This document shows positions 47,024 to 57,029 of a stretch of 64,000 bases of DNA, one piece after another. The notes beneath the pieces are model-generated. The model was not told where the DNA came from and made no database searches. It saw only the letters and a program-made list of their open reading frames with translations. Source of the stretch: Rarobacter incanus. GTDB taxonomy: Bacteria > Actinomycetota > Actinomycetes > Actinomycetales > Cellulomonadaceae. The first letter of the stretch is position 1. The number at the start of each line of letters is the position of its first letter. The translations under genes were made by a program, and so were the position numbers. Location: the NCBI RefSeq assembly GCF_006715765.1, contig NZ_VFNV01000001.1:248001-312000 (forward strand), in the 5' to 3' direction.

Positions 47024-50000
47024 ATGATTCGTTTGCGAATACGAGCGCTACTGGTCGCCACGGCCCTGATCGTTGGGGTGGGCGTTTCGACGGCGCACGC
47101 CGAGACGACCCCACCGGCGCCCACAGGATTAGCGGTTGCGGCGGGGAATGCGGGTGCGGTCACTTTCACGTGGACCCGGACGCCGGGAGCCAGCGCCTAC
47201 AAGATCGAGGCAACCATTGTCGGCACCGCGACCACCTTGGTCTCGGAAACGACGTATTCGAATAGCTTCACAACAACCAAGCCCATCGGCGATGCGGATG
47301 GCGCGCGCGAAATCCGGTGGCACGTCGCGTCGTTCGGCAGCGGAACAACCATCAGCACCCTGGGGGATTGGTCTGAATGGTCGACATTCACGCCAGACAG
47401 CCTGGCGGTGCCCACTTTGCAAACGCCCGCGGACGCGGCCACGGTCACGTACCCGAATCCCGTGGTCTTTTCCTGGGAACCGGTGGCTGGCGCCAGGCTC
47501 TACCGCATTTCGTATATAGCGGGGGAGTTTGGCGGATCGGGCACAGAAGTTGTCAAAGAGGTCACCTCGACAAGCTTCACCCCGGCTGCGCCGCTGGCGG
47601 GCGATGAGTACTACTCGACCGCGGATGGCACGGCATACAGCTGGCGAATCCAGGCGCTCCTCTATGACGGCACCAGTGGATCAACCGCGTGGAGTTCGTG
47701 GTCCGCCGTGCGGCAAGTTGCGGTCAACTGGCCTGCGACGGCATCACAGCCCACGCTCGTGGCGCCGACCAACGCAGCCAATTCCTCCACGATCACCGCG
47801 GACCCGGTCTTCACCTGGCAAGCGGTCGCCGGCGCGTCATCGTACAAGATCGAGTATTCGAAGAATCAGAGCCTTGATTCCGCGACGACTGCCACGGTGA
47901 CCGGTACCTCCTACGTACCGACCAGTGCGCTAACCAACGGAAACCACTACTGGAGGGTCACCGCCATTGACGCGGGCGGTTCGTTGGGGACCCCGTCGCA
48001 GACCTGGCAGTTCTACAAGAACCTCACCGATAGCGGGGATTCGACTAGTTCCGGACCCGGCAGCGGCTATGAGATTTACCCCACCCCGCTCACCGGCGTC
48101 GATGGGACCGTTGCCAGAGTCGCGTCGGATATGACACTGTACAACCCGGCCCAAATCATTGCCGGCGGTGGCGGAATGACGATCGAGGATTTTGCGCTCA
48201 GATGGACCCCAATTCCGCGGGCAACGCTCTATGAGGTCGAGGTGTCATCGGTGGACGGAGCGGGCGTCAGTCGTTGCTACACCGCGAGCACCGAAGCGAC
48301 CATTATCATCGGTGTTACGAACAGCGGAACGGAATCTGGTCTGCTCAGCGGCGCCGGAGCCTGCCTTTGGAACACCAGCGCCCCGATCGAGACCGGCGGG
48401 ACCTACAGGTGGAGGGTGCGGGCCGTCAACTACGACGCCAACGCGACGACCGGGATTCAATCGACGGTTTCTGACAGCGCCATAACATCCGACTGGTCCG
48501 ACGAGAAAGTCAACGGAGCATGGGCGCGCGAACGATGGATCACTATTACGGACAGCGATGCGGCGCGCTCAAGTTCAGTGACAATCGATCTGGCGCACTC
48601 GGGGGAGGCCCAGCTCCCGTCAACCAAGGGAGAATCCGCTCCCGAAATCAGTTGGAGCGCCTTCGACTTCTATTCCTATGTGTGCTCGTTTAGCAAGCCA
48701 CCAACGGAGTGCACTGTTCCCGAAAACGAGACCGCCGAACAGGAATCAGCGCGCATCAAGAAACTGCTAAAGCGGACCGTCTACGAGGTGCGCATCTATG
48801 CCAAGGGCGCCGGTTCCAGCACCGAAGTCGCATATGCGCGCACGCCGTCGACGCACATCCGGATCAACGGCGTCTTTGACGACAACCAAGTCTCGGAACC
48901 CTATTCCGTCGCCGTGCGGCCAATCTATTTCTCCGGGACCCCGTCTGCGAGCGGCACCTACACCGATCTCATCGGGCTGACGGCCGAGCGATTCGTATGG
49001 ACCAAATCCGCAGCTGCCCTGGACACCTCACCGGCGCCGCTCGCCAGCGAGGACGGCACGGTGCTCTTGCGCTGGAAGGAGCAGTCCGTAACCGCTCCCA
49101 ACGATGGCGGGAGCAGGGGATACGCGATAAAGATCTTCACCGCGGGCGGCACGCAGCTCGGCACGACCGCGACAAAGATCGAGTACCCGTTCTATATCGC
49201 CCAGAACCCCCAAACCAGAAAGCCCCTGGCCCCGGGACAGTATTCGTATTCGGTTGCGCCGCTGAACGCCAACGGTGCGGCCACGAAGTATTCGGAGACC
49301 AAGACCTTCACGATCGATACCCCCGCGCCCGGGGTCACAAAAACTGCGTCGAATGTCGGGGGCTCGATCGCGCTGACCTGGACACCGACGACCGCCAGCT
49401 CCAAATACAAGCTGCGGTATAGGGTCGTCGGCGGCGATACGTGGACGCAAATCTCGTCCTCCGCTGGCGCTGATATCAAGCAAACTGCTGTGACACTCAG
49501 CGACCTTGCCACCGGTAGGTACGAGTGGCAGGTGAGCTCCATAGACACCGCAGGCAATGCGTCGGCCTGGTCAGAATCCGACATATTTGTCGTTAGCGAA
49601 TCTCCCGTGGACCTGCTAACTGCGACAAATGCGGTTTTGAATGCCACCGACGCCAACCTCACTTGGAAACCGGTAGCAGCAGCCTCGCGCTACCTGGTGA
49701 TGGTTTCCAAGGACCAGACGTTTAGCTCGATGGTCGATTCAGTCGAAACCGTCGCCACCAGCTTCGCGACAACGAAGCAGCTCCAGGCCGGCACGGTCTA
49801 CTACTGGAAGGTGCTGGCGCTACCTACCAAGACCGGTACGGGAAATAACCGACCCAACCTTGGCGCATCAGAAACGCGAACGTTCACCATCAACACCCTG
49901 CCCGCAGCAGTCAAGGGCGCCAAGGTCGTGAAGTCCGGTCCCGGCGTCAATGTCTCATGGCAGCTGCTGACCGGCGCGGATGCTGGAACAACCGGGGACC

Positions 50001-51055
50001 TGACCTACCTAGTGCAATACCGGGTCCAATCGACCTCCGACGACTGGACCGACGCCACCGTTCGCGAAACCACTGCGAACGCGACCTCGTGGGCAATAAG
50101 CGATCTTTTGCCCGGTACGGGGTACGAGTTCCGGGTGGCTGCGAAGAATGCACAGGGGCAGGGCGCCTGGTCCTCGGTGCTCAGCGTTGCGACCGCGACG
50201 ACCCCGGCTGGTGCACCCGGCCTGAAGGTGGACCCCGCGCTCGGGAAGCTGACTTTGCGTATCACCTCAGTTGGATCGAGTGATACGGGCGGGTCGCCCA
50301 TCACGGGATATAGGCTCTCTTACAAGAAATCGTCCGAAAACGCGTGGGTTTCGCAGGTCATTCCCGTCTCATCGACTTACGTCCTTGAGCGTCTTTCCAA
50401 TTCGACTTCCTACGACGTCTCCGTCGCCGCGATCAATGCGGTGGGCGACGGGCCCGCGACGGTTGCATCGGCCTCGACGCTGGGCACGGCTTCCCCCGTG
50501 ATAGGGGTTCGCGCGAAGTCGTCCGATGGTTCGGCAAGCATTACGTGGAAAGCGCCAGCACAACCCAACGGGACCATCACGGGGTACGTTGTCGAGATCA
50601 AAGAGCGGGGCAGCGCCACATGGCGAGGAGCGACGAACACCACCTCGCAGTCCACTACGGTCGCCGGTCTTACCAACGGCGTCACCTATCAGATCAGGGT
50701 GGCTGCGCGCACATCGGTTGGTCTCGGTGCTTACTCATCCGTAGCCTCGTTCACACCTGCGGGGGTGCCCGTCGCCCCCGCCACCGTCAAGGCAAAGTAT
50801 AAGAAGGGTAAAACCACTATCAAGTGGAAGAAGTCCCTGCCCAACGGGTCCAAGGTCAAGGCGTACTACGTCCAGTATTCGACCAATTCCGTCAAGTGGA
50901 AGAAAATCAAGAAGCTCAAGGGCACGTCGAAGAAGCTTGTGACTAAGAAGGCCGCCAAGAGCATCAAGAAGGGCAAGGTCGTCTACTTCCGTATCGTCGC
51001 CCAAAACTCGGTCGGCAAATCGTTGCCGAGCGCTTCGGTGGCGGTCACAAAGTAG
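47024..51055 (+). CDS. Secreted fibronectin type III-repeat surface protein
   Basis: 1343 aa from the ATG at 47024, with AGGTGAGG upstream and a signal peptide ending at A-H-A-E. In-frame codons upstream (to 46937) run through the inverted repeat and are excluded. The protein consists of successive fibronectin type III-like beta domains (for example P-x-G-L-x-V-A-x-G and T-x-Y-x-F-R-V-A-A-x-N), clearest in the last 400 residues. The final domain (about 1250-1343) keeps the FN3 pattern but is very rich in lysine. No LPxTG or catalytic motif is seen. It follows the pilus operon after a strong terminator, so a functional link is possible but unproven. It lacks the LacI-type site of the other three secreted proteins. 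Confidence 0.8.
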   Translation: MIRLRIRALLVATALIVGVGVSTAHAETTPPAPTGLAVAAGNAGAVTFTWTRTPGASAYKIEATIVGTATTLVSETTYSNSFTTTKPIGDADGAREIRWHVASFGSGTTISTLGDWSEWSTFTPDSLAVPTLQTPADAATVTYPNPVVFSWEPVAGARLYRISYIAGEFGGSGTEVVKEVTSTSFTPAAPLAGDEYYSTADGTAYSWRIQALLYDGTSGSTAWSSWSAVRQVAVNWPATASQPTLVAPTNAANSSTITADPVFTWQAVAGASSYKIEYSKNQSLDSATTATVTGTSYVPTSALTNGNHYWRVTAIDAGGSLGTPSQTWQFYKNLTDSGDSTSSGPGSGYEIYPTPLTGVDGTVARVASDMTLYNPAQIIAGGGGMTIEDFALRWTPIPRATLYEVEVSSVDGAGVSRCYTASTEATIIIGVTNSGTESGLLSGAGACLWNTSAPIETGGTYRWRVRAVNYDANATTGIQSTVSDSAITSDWSDEKVNGAWARERWITITDSDAARSSSVTIDLAHSGEAQLPSTKGESAPEISWSAFDFYSYVCSFSKPPTECTVPENETAEQESARIKKLLKRTVYEVRIYAKGAGSSTEVAYARTPSTHIRINGVFDDNQVSEPYSVAVRPIYFSGTPSASGTYTDLIGLTAERFVWTKSAAALDTSPAPLASEDGTVLLRWKEQSVTAPNDGGSRGYAIKIFTAGGTQLGTTATKIEYPFYIAQNPQTRKPLAPGQYSYSVAPLNANGAATKYSETKTFTIDTPAPGVTKTASNVGGSIALTWTPTTASSKYKLRYRVVGGDTWTQISSSAGADIKQTAVTLSDLATGRYEWQVSSIDTAGNASAWSESDIFVVSESPVDLLTATNAVLNATDANLTWKPVAAASRYLVMVSKDQTFSSMVDSVETVATSFATTKQLQAGTVYYWKVLALPTKTGTGNNRPNLGASETRTFTINTLPAAVKGAKVVKSGPGVNVSWQLLTGADAGTTGDLTYLVQYRVQSTSDDWTDATVRETTANATSWAISDLLPGTGYEFRVAAKNAQGQGAWSSVLSVATATTPAGAPGLKVDPALGKLTLRITSVGSSDTGGSPITGYRLSYKKSSENAWVSQVIPVSSTYVLERLSNSTSYDVSVAAINAVGDGPATVASASTLGTASPVIGVRAKSSDGSASITWKAPAQPNGTITGYVVEIKERGSATWRGATNTTSQSTTVAGLTNGVTYQIRVAARTSVGLGAYSSVASFTPAGVPVAPATVKAKYKKGKTTIKWKKSLPNGSKVKAYYVQYSTNSVKWKKIKKLKGTSKKLVTKKAAKSIKKGKVVYFRIVAQNSVGKSLPSASVAVTK

Positions 51056-51068
51056 GGAAGGGTGCATG

Positions 51069-51098
51069 CCCATGCCGGGGCGCGGGCCCCGGCATGGG
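51069..51098 (+). terminator. 12-bp perfect hairpin between FN3 protein gene and aroC
   Basis: CCCATGCCGGGG (51069-51080) pairs exactly with CCCCGGCATGGG (51087-51098) around a 6-nt loop. It begins 13 nt after the FN3 gene stop and ends 11 nt before the aroC ATG. It has no T run; it could stop transcription or affect aroC translation. Confidence 0.55.
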
Positions 51099-51109
51099 AA
51101 GATAGAGCA

Positions 51110-52327
51110 ATGCTGCGTTGGTTGACATCAGGAGAATCGCACGGCCCGGCGTTGGTCGGCATCATCGAGGGGGTCCCGGCGGGCCTGGAACTAGTAACGG
51201 ACGATATACGTTCATCGCTGACTCGCAGGCGGCTCGGGTACGGCCGGGGATCTCGTCAGAAATTTGAACAAGACCAGGTCACCGTCCTTGCCGGACTTCG
51301 CCACGGATCAACCCAAGGCGGGCCAATCGCCATCACGATCGGGAACACCGAATGGCCCAAGTGGGTCGACGTCATGGCCGCCGACCCGGTCCCGCGCGAA
51401 GCCCTACTCAAGGACGCTGGAACGGGCGACGAAAAGGAGATCGCCCGGAACAGGCCGCTCACGCGTCCGCGGCCGGGCCACGCCGACCTGATCGGCATGC
51501 GCAAGTACGGGTTCGACGACGCCAGGCCGGTGCTTGAGCGGGCCTCCGCGCGCGAAACCGCGACCCGGGTGGCGCTCGGAACCGTAGCCGCGCAACTGCT
51601 CAAGCAGGTTGCCGGGATTGAACTGGTTTCACACGTGCTTGAGATCGGCGGCATCCGCGTGCCCGCAGACGCCCCGCTGCCGACCCCCGGCGACGTCACT
51701 GCGCTCGACGCTGATCCGGCGCGCTGCTTCGATGCGCGAACCTCCGAGAGAATTGTCGCGCTCATAGACCAAACCCAAAAGGACGGCGACACCCTGGGCG
51801 GTGTGGTCGAGGTGCTGGCCTACGGGGTCCCCAGCGGTATCGGGTCATACACGCACTGGGACCGCAGGCTTGACGCGAAACTCGCGGCCGCGATCATGGG
51901 AATCCAGGCGTTCAAGGGCGTCGAAATCGGCGACGGATTCGCCACCGCCGCGCGGAAGGGCTCGGCCGCCCACGACGAAATCGTGCGGGGTGAAGACGGG
52001 ACCATCGAGCGCACCAGTAACAGGGCCGGCGGAATCGAAGGCGGGATGTCCAACGGGCAGATTATCCGCGTACGGGGGGCCATGAAGCCCATTTCCACGG
52101 TTCCCCGCGCTCTTGCCACCATCGACACCGTCACAGGGGAGCCTGCGCGGGCGCAGCACCAACGCTCCGACGTGTGCGCTGTGCAGCCCGCGGCCGTCGT
52201 CGCCGAAGCCATGGTCGCGCTGACGCTGGCCGACACCCTGCTAGAGAAGTTCGGCGGCGATTCGGTTGCGGAAACAAAACGGAACCTCGATTCCTACCTA
52301 GCCTCCATTCCGGAACTGCTGCGGTGA
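51110..52327 (+). CDS. aroC: Chorismate synthase
   Basis: 405 aa from the ATG at 51110 ([13 protein letters not shown]). It converts EPSP to chorismate with reduced FMN. Signatures G-E-S-H-G, R-R-x-G-Y-G-R-G, R-P-G-H-A-D and R-x-S-A-R-E-T-A are visible. Length is normal for actinobacteria. It overlaps aroK by 4 bp (GTGA). Confidence 0.96.
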   Translation: MLRWLTSGESHGPALVGIIEGVPAGLELVTDDIRSSLTRRRLGYGRGSRQKFEQDQVTVLAGLRHGSTQGGPIAITIGNTEWPKWVDVMAADPVPREALLKDAGTGDEKEIARNRPLTRPRPGHADLIGMRKYGFDDARPVLERASARETATRVALGTVAAQLLKQVAGIELVSHVLEIGGIRVPADAPLPTPGDVTALDADPARCFDARTSERIVALIDQTQKDGDTLGGVVEVLAYGVPSGIGSYTHWDRRLDAKLAAAIMGIQAFKGVEIGDGFATAARKGSAAHDEIVRGEDGTIERTSNRAGGIEGGMSNGQIIRVRGAMKPISTVPRALATIDTVTGEPARAQHQRSDVCAVQPAAVVAEAMVALTLADTLLEKFGGDSVAETKRNLDSYLASIPELLR

Positions 52328-53025
52328 GTGGGAACCGGCCACGCATCGTGCTGGTCGGCCCGCCCGGTGCCGGGAAATCAACGGTCGGCAGGCGGCTCAG
52401 CGCGGCCCTTGGTACTGCATACCACGACCTCGACGACCACATCGTCGAAGCCGCGGGCCTACCCGTACCCGTGATCTTCGCCACTCACGGGGAGGCCCAC
52501 TTTCGGCGCCTCGAAACGGAACTCCTTGCCCGGGCGCTGGGCGGCGGCGGCGCGAACGTTGTCGGCGGTGCGAACCATGGCGACGGCGGCGGTGCAAACG
52601 TTGATGATGCGAACCATGGCGACTGCGGCGATGCGAACCTTGGCGACGGCGGCGATGCGAACCATGGCGACGGCGGTGACGGTGCGCCACAGTTCGGCGG
52701 CGTGTTGGCGCTTGGCGGCGGGACGCCGGTGCAATTGCTCAACCAGCGGGCCCTGGCGGCCTACGCTGCGGCAGGCGGGATCGTCGCTTTCCTGGACGTG
52801 AGCGTCGATGCCGCCGTTGCGCGGCTCGGTGAGCACAACACCGACCGGCCGCTGCTGGCGGGGGACACCCGCGCCAAGTTCACCGCGCTGCTGGCGGCCA
52901 GGCGCGACATATATGAGGCGGTATCAACCGTCATCGTCGACACTTCCGGGCGCAACGCCACAGACATCACCGAAGAACTACTTACCCACATCGCGAAAGA
53001 AGACGCAGATGACCGCTCCCAGTGA
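52324..53025 (+). CDS. aroK: Shikimate kinase with Gly/Asn/His/Asp repeat insertion
   Basis: 233 aa, about 60 longer than usual. The GTG start overlaps the aroC stop. It phosphorylates shikimate with ATP. Walker [10 protein letters not shown] (about 12-20), the substrate Asp region (H-D-L-D-D), F-R-R-L-E and G-G-G-T are present, as is the R-P-L-L lid Arg. Between F-R-R-L-E and G-G-G-T lies an insert of about 48 residues (about 73-121) made of near-copies of A-N-H-G-D-G-G-D, encoded by a 24-bp tandem repeat. The insert sits in a surface loop, so activity may be kept. It overlaps aroB by 17 bp. Confidence 0.9.
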   Translation: MSGNRPRIVLVGPPGAGKSTVGRRLSAALGTAYHDLDDHIVEAAGLPVPVIFATHGEAHFRRLETELLARALGGGGANVVGGANHGDGGGANVDDANHGDCGDANLGDGGDANHGDGGDGAPQFGGVLALGGGTPVQLLNQRALAAYAAAGGIVAFLDVSVDAAVARLGEHNTDRPLLAGDTRAKFTALLAARRDIYEAVSTVIVDTSGRNATDITEELLTHIAKEDADDRSQ

Positions 53026-54148
53026 CCAGACGCCAACCCGCATTACCGTGCGCGCCGAACGCACCTACGACGTGGTGGTCGGGCGCCAACTGCTCGGGGA
53101 GCTACCCGGATTGCTTGGCGACAAGGTTGCCAAGGTATTGATCATCCACCCCGAGTCCCTGGAAACCACCGCCGAAGCGGTCCGTCAGGACCTCATTGAG
53201 CAAGGGTACGAGGCCCTCCTGGCCGTTGTTCCCGATGCCGAAACGGCAAAGAGCGCGCAGGTGCTCGAATTTTGCTGGCAGATTCTGGGGCAGGCCGACT
53301 TTACGCGATCGGATGCCATCGTCGCCGTCGGCGGCGGCACAGTTACCGACCTGGCCGGATTCGTTGCGGCCACGTGGTTGCGCGGTATCGCCGTCGTGCA
53401 AATACCGACAACGCTCTTGGCGATGGTGGACGCGGCGGTTGGCGGTAAGACGGGAATCAATACCCCCGAGGGGAAGAACCTGGTGGGGGCGTTCCATTCC
53501 CCGCAGGGTGTGCTGTGTGACCTCAATGCGTTGGAGACTCTGCCCAAGTGGGACCTGATCGCCGGGCTTGGCGAGGTAATCAAGATCGGCTTCATAGCCG
53601 ATCCGGTCATACTGGACCTGGTCGACGCCCACGCCGATGACCTGGCGAACTGGCCGAACGTCACCGATTCCACCTGGGCGGTGCTCACCGAACTCGTGCA
53701 GTGTTCCATCCAGGTCAAGGCCGACGTTGTTTCCCAGGACCTGCGTGAAGCGTCGCTGCGTGAAATTCTGAACTACGGGCACACCTTTGGGCACGCCATC
53801 GAGCAAGTGGAACGCTACGGTTGGCGCCACGGCGCTGCGGTTTCGGTGGGCATGGTGTATGCCGCCGAGCTCGCCCGCCTGGCGGGTCGGCTGAGTGAGC
53901 AGGACGTTCAGCGTCACCGCGAAACCCTCGCCAAGGTCGGGCTTCCCACCAGCTACCGCGGAGACCGGTGGCAGCAGCTGCTTACGGCCATGCACCGTGA
54001 CAAGAAGTCGCGCGGCTCGATGCTGCGGTTCGTTGTTTTGGACGAGATCGGCAAGCCGGGCCGCCTGGAAGGTCCCGACCCCTCTCTGTTGGCCTCCGCG
54101 TACGCGGAGGTCGCCGACGCTGCTCCCACCACGACCACGTTGCTGTAG
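53009..54148 (+). CDS. aroB: 3-dehydroquinate synthase
   Basis: 379 aa from the ATG at 53009, which lies inside the end of aroK. It makes 3-dehydroquinate from DAHP, using NAD and a divalent metal. The NAD-binding G-G-G-T-V-T-D-L-A-G-F, P-T-T-L-L-A-M-V-D-A-A-V-G-G-K-T, the E-V-I-K segment and the metal-binding H of N-Y-G-H-T-F-G-H-A-I-E are all visible. Last gene of the aroC-aroK-aroB operon; the palindromic-repeat cluster follows directly. Confidence 0.96.
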   Translation: MTAPSDQTPTRITVRAERTYDVVVGRQLLGELPGLLGDKVAKVLIIHPESLETTAEAVRQDLIEQGYEALLAVVPDAETAKSAQVLEFCWQILGQADFTRSDAIVAVGGGTVTDLAGFVAATWLRGIAVVQIPTTLLAMVDAAVGGKTGINTPEGKNLVGAFHSPQGVLCDLNALETLPKWDLIAGLGEVIKIGFIADPVILDLVDAHADDLANWPNVTDSTWAVLTELVQCSIQVKADVVSQDLREASLREILNYGHTFGHAIEQVERYGWRHGAAVSVGMVYAAELARLAGRLSEQDVQRHRETLAKVGLPTSYRGDRWQQLLTAMHRDKKSRGSMLRFVVLDEIGKPGRLEGPDPSLLASAYAEVADAAPTTTTLL

Positions 54149-54164
54149 CGCTGCTTGCCTTCCG

Positions 54165-54753
54165 CTGATCGAGTAGCGCGGTGTCTCGTTGGTCGAGTTA
54201 CGCGGTGTCTCGTTGGTCGAGTTGCGCCAAGGGCGCGTATCGAGACCAATGAGTGGGGTTGGGTGTGGTCTTGTTGGTCGAGTTGCGCCTAGGGCGCGTA
54301 TCGAGACCAATGAGTGGGGTTGGGTGTGGTCTCGATATGCCCGCTGCGCGGGCTACTCGACCGGCGAGGGGTGGGGTGTGGTCTTGTTGGTCGAGTTGCG
54401 CCTAGGGCGCGTATCGAGACCAATGAGCGGGGTTGGGTGTGGTCTCGATATGCCCGCTGCGCGGGCTACTCGACCGGCGAAGGGGAGGTGTGTGGTCTCG
54501 ATATGCCCGCTGCGCGGGCTACTCGACCGGCGAGGGGGCGGGCTACTCGACCGGCGAGGGGGGTGTGGTCTCGATATGCCCGCTGCGCGGGCTACTCGAC
54601 CGGCGAGGGGGGTGTGGTCTCGATATGCCCGCTGCGCGGGCTACTCGACCGGCGAGGGGGGTGTGGTCTCGATATGCCCGCTGCGCGGGCTACTCGACCA
54701 GCGGGGCCCTCGCGGGCTACTCGACCAGCGGGGCCCTTGCGGGCTACTCGGCC
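54165..54753. repeat. Cluster of REP-like palindromic units in both orientations
   Basis: Six units start with GGTCTCGATATGCCCGCTGC (54329, 54441, 54494, 54567, 54616, 54665). Three inverted units (GGTCGAG...CGAGACC; starting 54215, 54276 and 54389) and several truncated tails (near 54538, 54711, 54739) are mixed in. They are the same family as the 55-bp array at 23871-24353. The last tail overlaps the 3' end of the ABC permease gene and contains its TAG stop. The hairpins probably also end the aroB transcript. Confidence 0.9.
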
Positions 54754-55862
54754 GCGCCGCGGAGCGCGGTGCGGAGCTTGACCCTGGCGCCGACGCTGAG
54801 CACGGTGCTGCGGTACACCTTCGCGGCAACGAGCATGGTGGCCCAGGCGGCGACCGAAACGATCGCCAGGGATATCAGCGCCTGCCACCAGGTGGCCTGC
54901 CCGGTGAAGAGCTGGACAGGCATAGCCACGGGGGCCGCGAACGGTACGTAGGACGCAACCGTGAGCACGGTTGGGTTGCCGAGGAAAAAGACCACCACGA
55001 AGTAGGGGATCATTGCCAGCCACATGACGGGGCTGAGCACGGAACCGGTGTCCTCTATCCGTGAAACCAGCGATGCCGCGCCCGCATACAGCGCTGCCAG
55101 TTGCACAAAACCCGCGATGAAGAACACGATAAACCACGCCATCGGCAACGTAACCAGTCGCAAAATCTCACCCTGACCGGTGACCGCAAGGCCAAGGGCA
55201 GCAGTACCGACGATGAGCGTTGTCTGGCCGAGCGCCAGCACCGTGTTGCCGAGAATCTTCCCCGCTAGCAGCGAACGCGCCGAGATGGCAGAGATAAGCA
55301 ACTCCACTGTCCGCGTCTGCTTTTCGACCACGGTGTTCTGCGCAATCATTGAGCCGAACGTCAATGCGGCGATCATGAAGATCAGCCCGAACCCGAATGC
55401 GACTAGGTATCGCAACCCCTCGTTGTAGTGCGGGGGGCTGAGCAACTCGACGCGCGGCTGCACGGATAGCGCGGAGACCACGTCTTCGGGAGTAGCGTCA
55501 TCACCCAAGACGTAATAGCCCAACGGGTCACTGCCAGTGGAGGTCGCCGGAAGGATCGCCGCCTTGACGTCGCCTGCGAGGATTGCGGTGCGAGCGGAGC
55601 CCTCGTCGGAAAAAACTACCGGGTTGAGCAGGGGATTGCCCGTAGTGACGCCTTGGGTGGCGGCCACGACCCCCACCTTGATCGGGTCGGATGTTTTGCC
55701 GGCGAGCACGGAACCCGCAACGACCCCCGCAATCACCAGTACCAGCATGACCGCGGTGCCGATGATGAACGCCTTGGAGCGCAGCTGGGCGCGGATCTCA
55801 CGGGCCGCCACCAGGCGAGTCGCTTGTATATCGGAGAGCGGTTGCGGAGCTAAATTCGTCAT
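54744..55862 (-). CDS. ABC-2 type exporter permease (NatB-like)
   Basis: 372 aa. The first transmembrane helix (about 32-55) is followed by a large external domain (about 56-160) and five more helices (about 165-345), the topology of NatB/YhaP-type ABC-2 permeases. R-E-I-R-A-Q-L-R-S-K-A-F at the start is typical of this group. Its ATG overlaps the stop of the ATPase gene (ATGA), so the two form one transporter. Substrate is unknown; sodium, antibiotic or lipid export are possibilities from the family. Its stop codon lies in a REP-like fragment, suggesting the repeat has trimmed or altered the C-terminus. Confidence 0.88.
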   Translation of the reverse strand: MTNLAPQPLSDIQATRLVAAREIRAQLRSKAFIIGTAVMLVLVIAGVVAGSVLAGKTSDPIKVGVVAATQGVTTGNPLLNPVVFSDEGSARTAILAGDVKAAILPATSTGSDPLGYYVLGDDATPEDVVSALSVQPRVELLSPPHYNEGLRYLVAFGFGLIFMIAALTFGSMIAQNTVVEKQTRTVELLISAISARSLLAGKILGNTVLALGQTTLIVGTAALGLAVTGQGEILRLVTLPMAWFIVFFIAGFVQLAALYAGAASLVSRIEDTGSVLSPVMWLAMIPYFVVVFFLGNPTVLTVASYVPFAAPVAMPVQLFTGQATWWQALISLAIVSVAAWATMLVAAKVYRSTVLSVGARVKLRTALRGAAE

Positions 55863-56806
55863 GATGCGTCCGTTTCTGCAGGTATCGTGGGTCCGTCGTG
55901 GGCGTCGTGGGAGAGAGCGTGGTCGACGACGACTTCCCGGAAGATTTCCGCCAGCGAGGGGCGAACGGGGGCGAACTCGCGCAGGGTGCCCGCCAGCGCG
56001 GCGTCCCGTGCGACCGACTGCGCGACCAGTGGGTCCGGGGAATCAAAGACGACCGAATCGGTCGCCGATGACTCGATGATGCTGACACCGGGCCGGACTA
56101 TGCCGCCAGCGGGGACCCCGACCAGGCGGTAGCGAGGCGGGGAATGCTGTTCGCGGAGTTGTTCGCGCGGGCCCTGCGCCTTGATGCGGCCGCCGGCGAT
56201 GATGACCAGATGTTCGCAGATCCGTTCGACGACGTCGAGTTGGTGCGATGACAAAAGAATCGGCACGCCGTCGGCCGCGCGCTGTTGCAGTACGCCCAAA
56301 ACCACGTCCACCGCCATCGGATCCAGCCCCGAAAACGGTTCGTCCAAAATGAGCAGGTCGGGCCCATGAACCAGGGCAGCGGCAATCTGCGCGCGCTGCT
56401 GGTTTCCGAGCGAAAGCTGCTCGATCGGGTCGTTGATCCGACCCTCAAGGCCCAGTCGTTCCACCAGATCGCGGGCGTTCGATTTCGCCCTTCGCGCGGA
56501 AAGCCCGTGCAGCCGCGCCAGGTATTCGAGCTGTTCACCCACGCGCATCTTTGGGTAAAGGCCGCGCTCTTCGGGCATGTAGCCGATCGCGCGGCGGTCA
56601 AGTTGGGTCAGTGGCGCATTGTCCTTGGTCACTTCACCGCGGTCCGCCAGCAAAACGCCGATGATGATGCGCATTGCTGTCGTCTTCCCGGCACCGTTGC
56701 CGCCAACAAATCCCGTGAGCGTGCCGGGTTCAATGTCGAACGAAACATCGTCGAGTGCGCGGGTGGCCCCAAATGACTTTGAAATGTTGCGGACGCTTAT
56801 TCGCAC
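55859..56806 (-). CDS. ABC transporter ATP-binding protein (NatA-like)
   Basis: 315 aa from the GTG at 56806, preceded by AGGGGG at 6 nt; longer in-frame starts lie in the repeat region. Walker A G-G-N-G-A-G-K-T-T, Q-loop region, signature L-S-L-G-N-Q-Q, Walker B L-L-I-L-D-E-P-F-S-G-L-D-P and the H-loop S-S-H-Q are present. The signature is L-S-L-G-N rather than L-S-G-G, a variant common in this exporter group. The C-terminal about 90 residues form the usual extension. Pairs with the permease at 54744-55862. Confidence 0.92.
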   Translation of the reverse strand: MRISVRNISKSFGATRALDDVSFDIEPGTLTGFVGGNGAGKTTAMRIIIGVLLADRGEVTKDNAPLTQLDRRAIGYMPEERGLYPKMRVGEQLEYLARLHGLSARRAKSNARDLVERLGLEGRINDPIEQLSLGNQQRAQIAAALVHGPDLLILDEPFSGLDPMAVDVVLGVLQQRAADGVPILLSSHQLDVVERICEHLVIIAGGRIKAQGPREQLREQHSPPRYRLVGVPAGGIVRPGVSIIESSATDSVVFDSPDPLVAQSVARDAALAGTLREFAPVRPSLAEIFREVVVDHALSHDAHDGPTIPAETDAS

Positions 56807-57017
56807 AGTGCCCCCTTGAGGTGCGGTTACGGATTCGGGCCGTCGTGCCGAGTCGGTCAACCACGCTACACGGATTCTGTGAGCCCAGCATGCGGGGCGC
56901 GCGGGCGTGAGCGGATGGGACAGGGAACGCACCAGTGGTAGCGCACTTCGTTCACACCGAAGGCGCGGGCGTGAGCGGATGCGACAGGGAACGCACCGTT
57001 GCTCGCTGAAGGGTCGC
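56807..57017. repeat. Intergenic region with a 35-bp direct repeat
   Basis: A 35-bp sequence beginning GCGCGGGCGTGAGCGGATG is present twice (56899-56933 and 56963-56997) with one difference seen. It lies between the divergent ABC transporter and aroQ genes and may contain regulatory sites for either. Confidence 0.75.
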
Positions 57018-57023
57018 TAGGAT
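57018..57023 (+). promoter_or_regulatory. -10 box of aroQ, leaderless arrangement
   Basis: TAGGAT is followed by six bases (CGATGT) and the aroQ ATG. The predicted transcript starts at the start codon. No ribosome site fits in between. Confidence 0.5.
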
Positions 57024-57029
57024 CGATGT

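Noticed and set aside
46871-51055. PilP or PilQ in the gene after pilO
   Set aside because: The gene after pilO encodes a signal peptide and FN3 domains and follows a strong terminator; no secretin or lipoprotein signature is present, as expected for a monoderm.
52553-52564. LacI-like AACGTTGTC inside aroK
   Set aside because: It lies within the coding repeat of aroK and lacks the GACA half.
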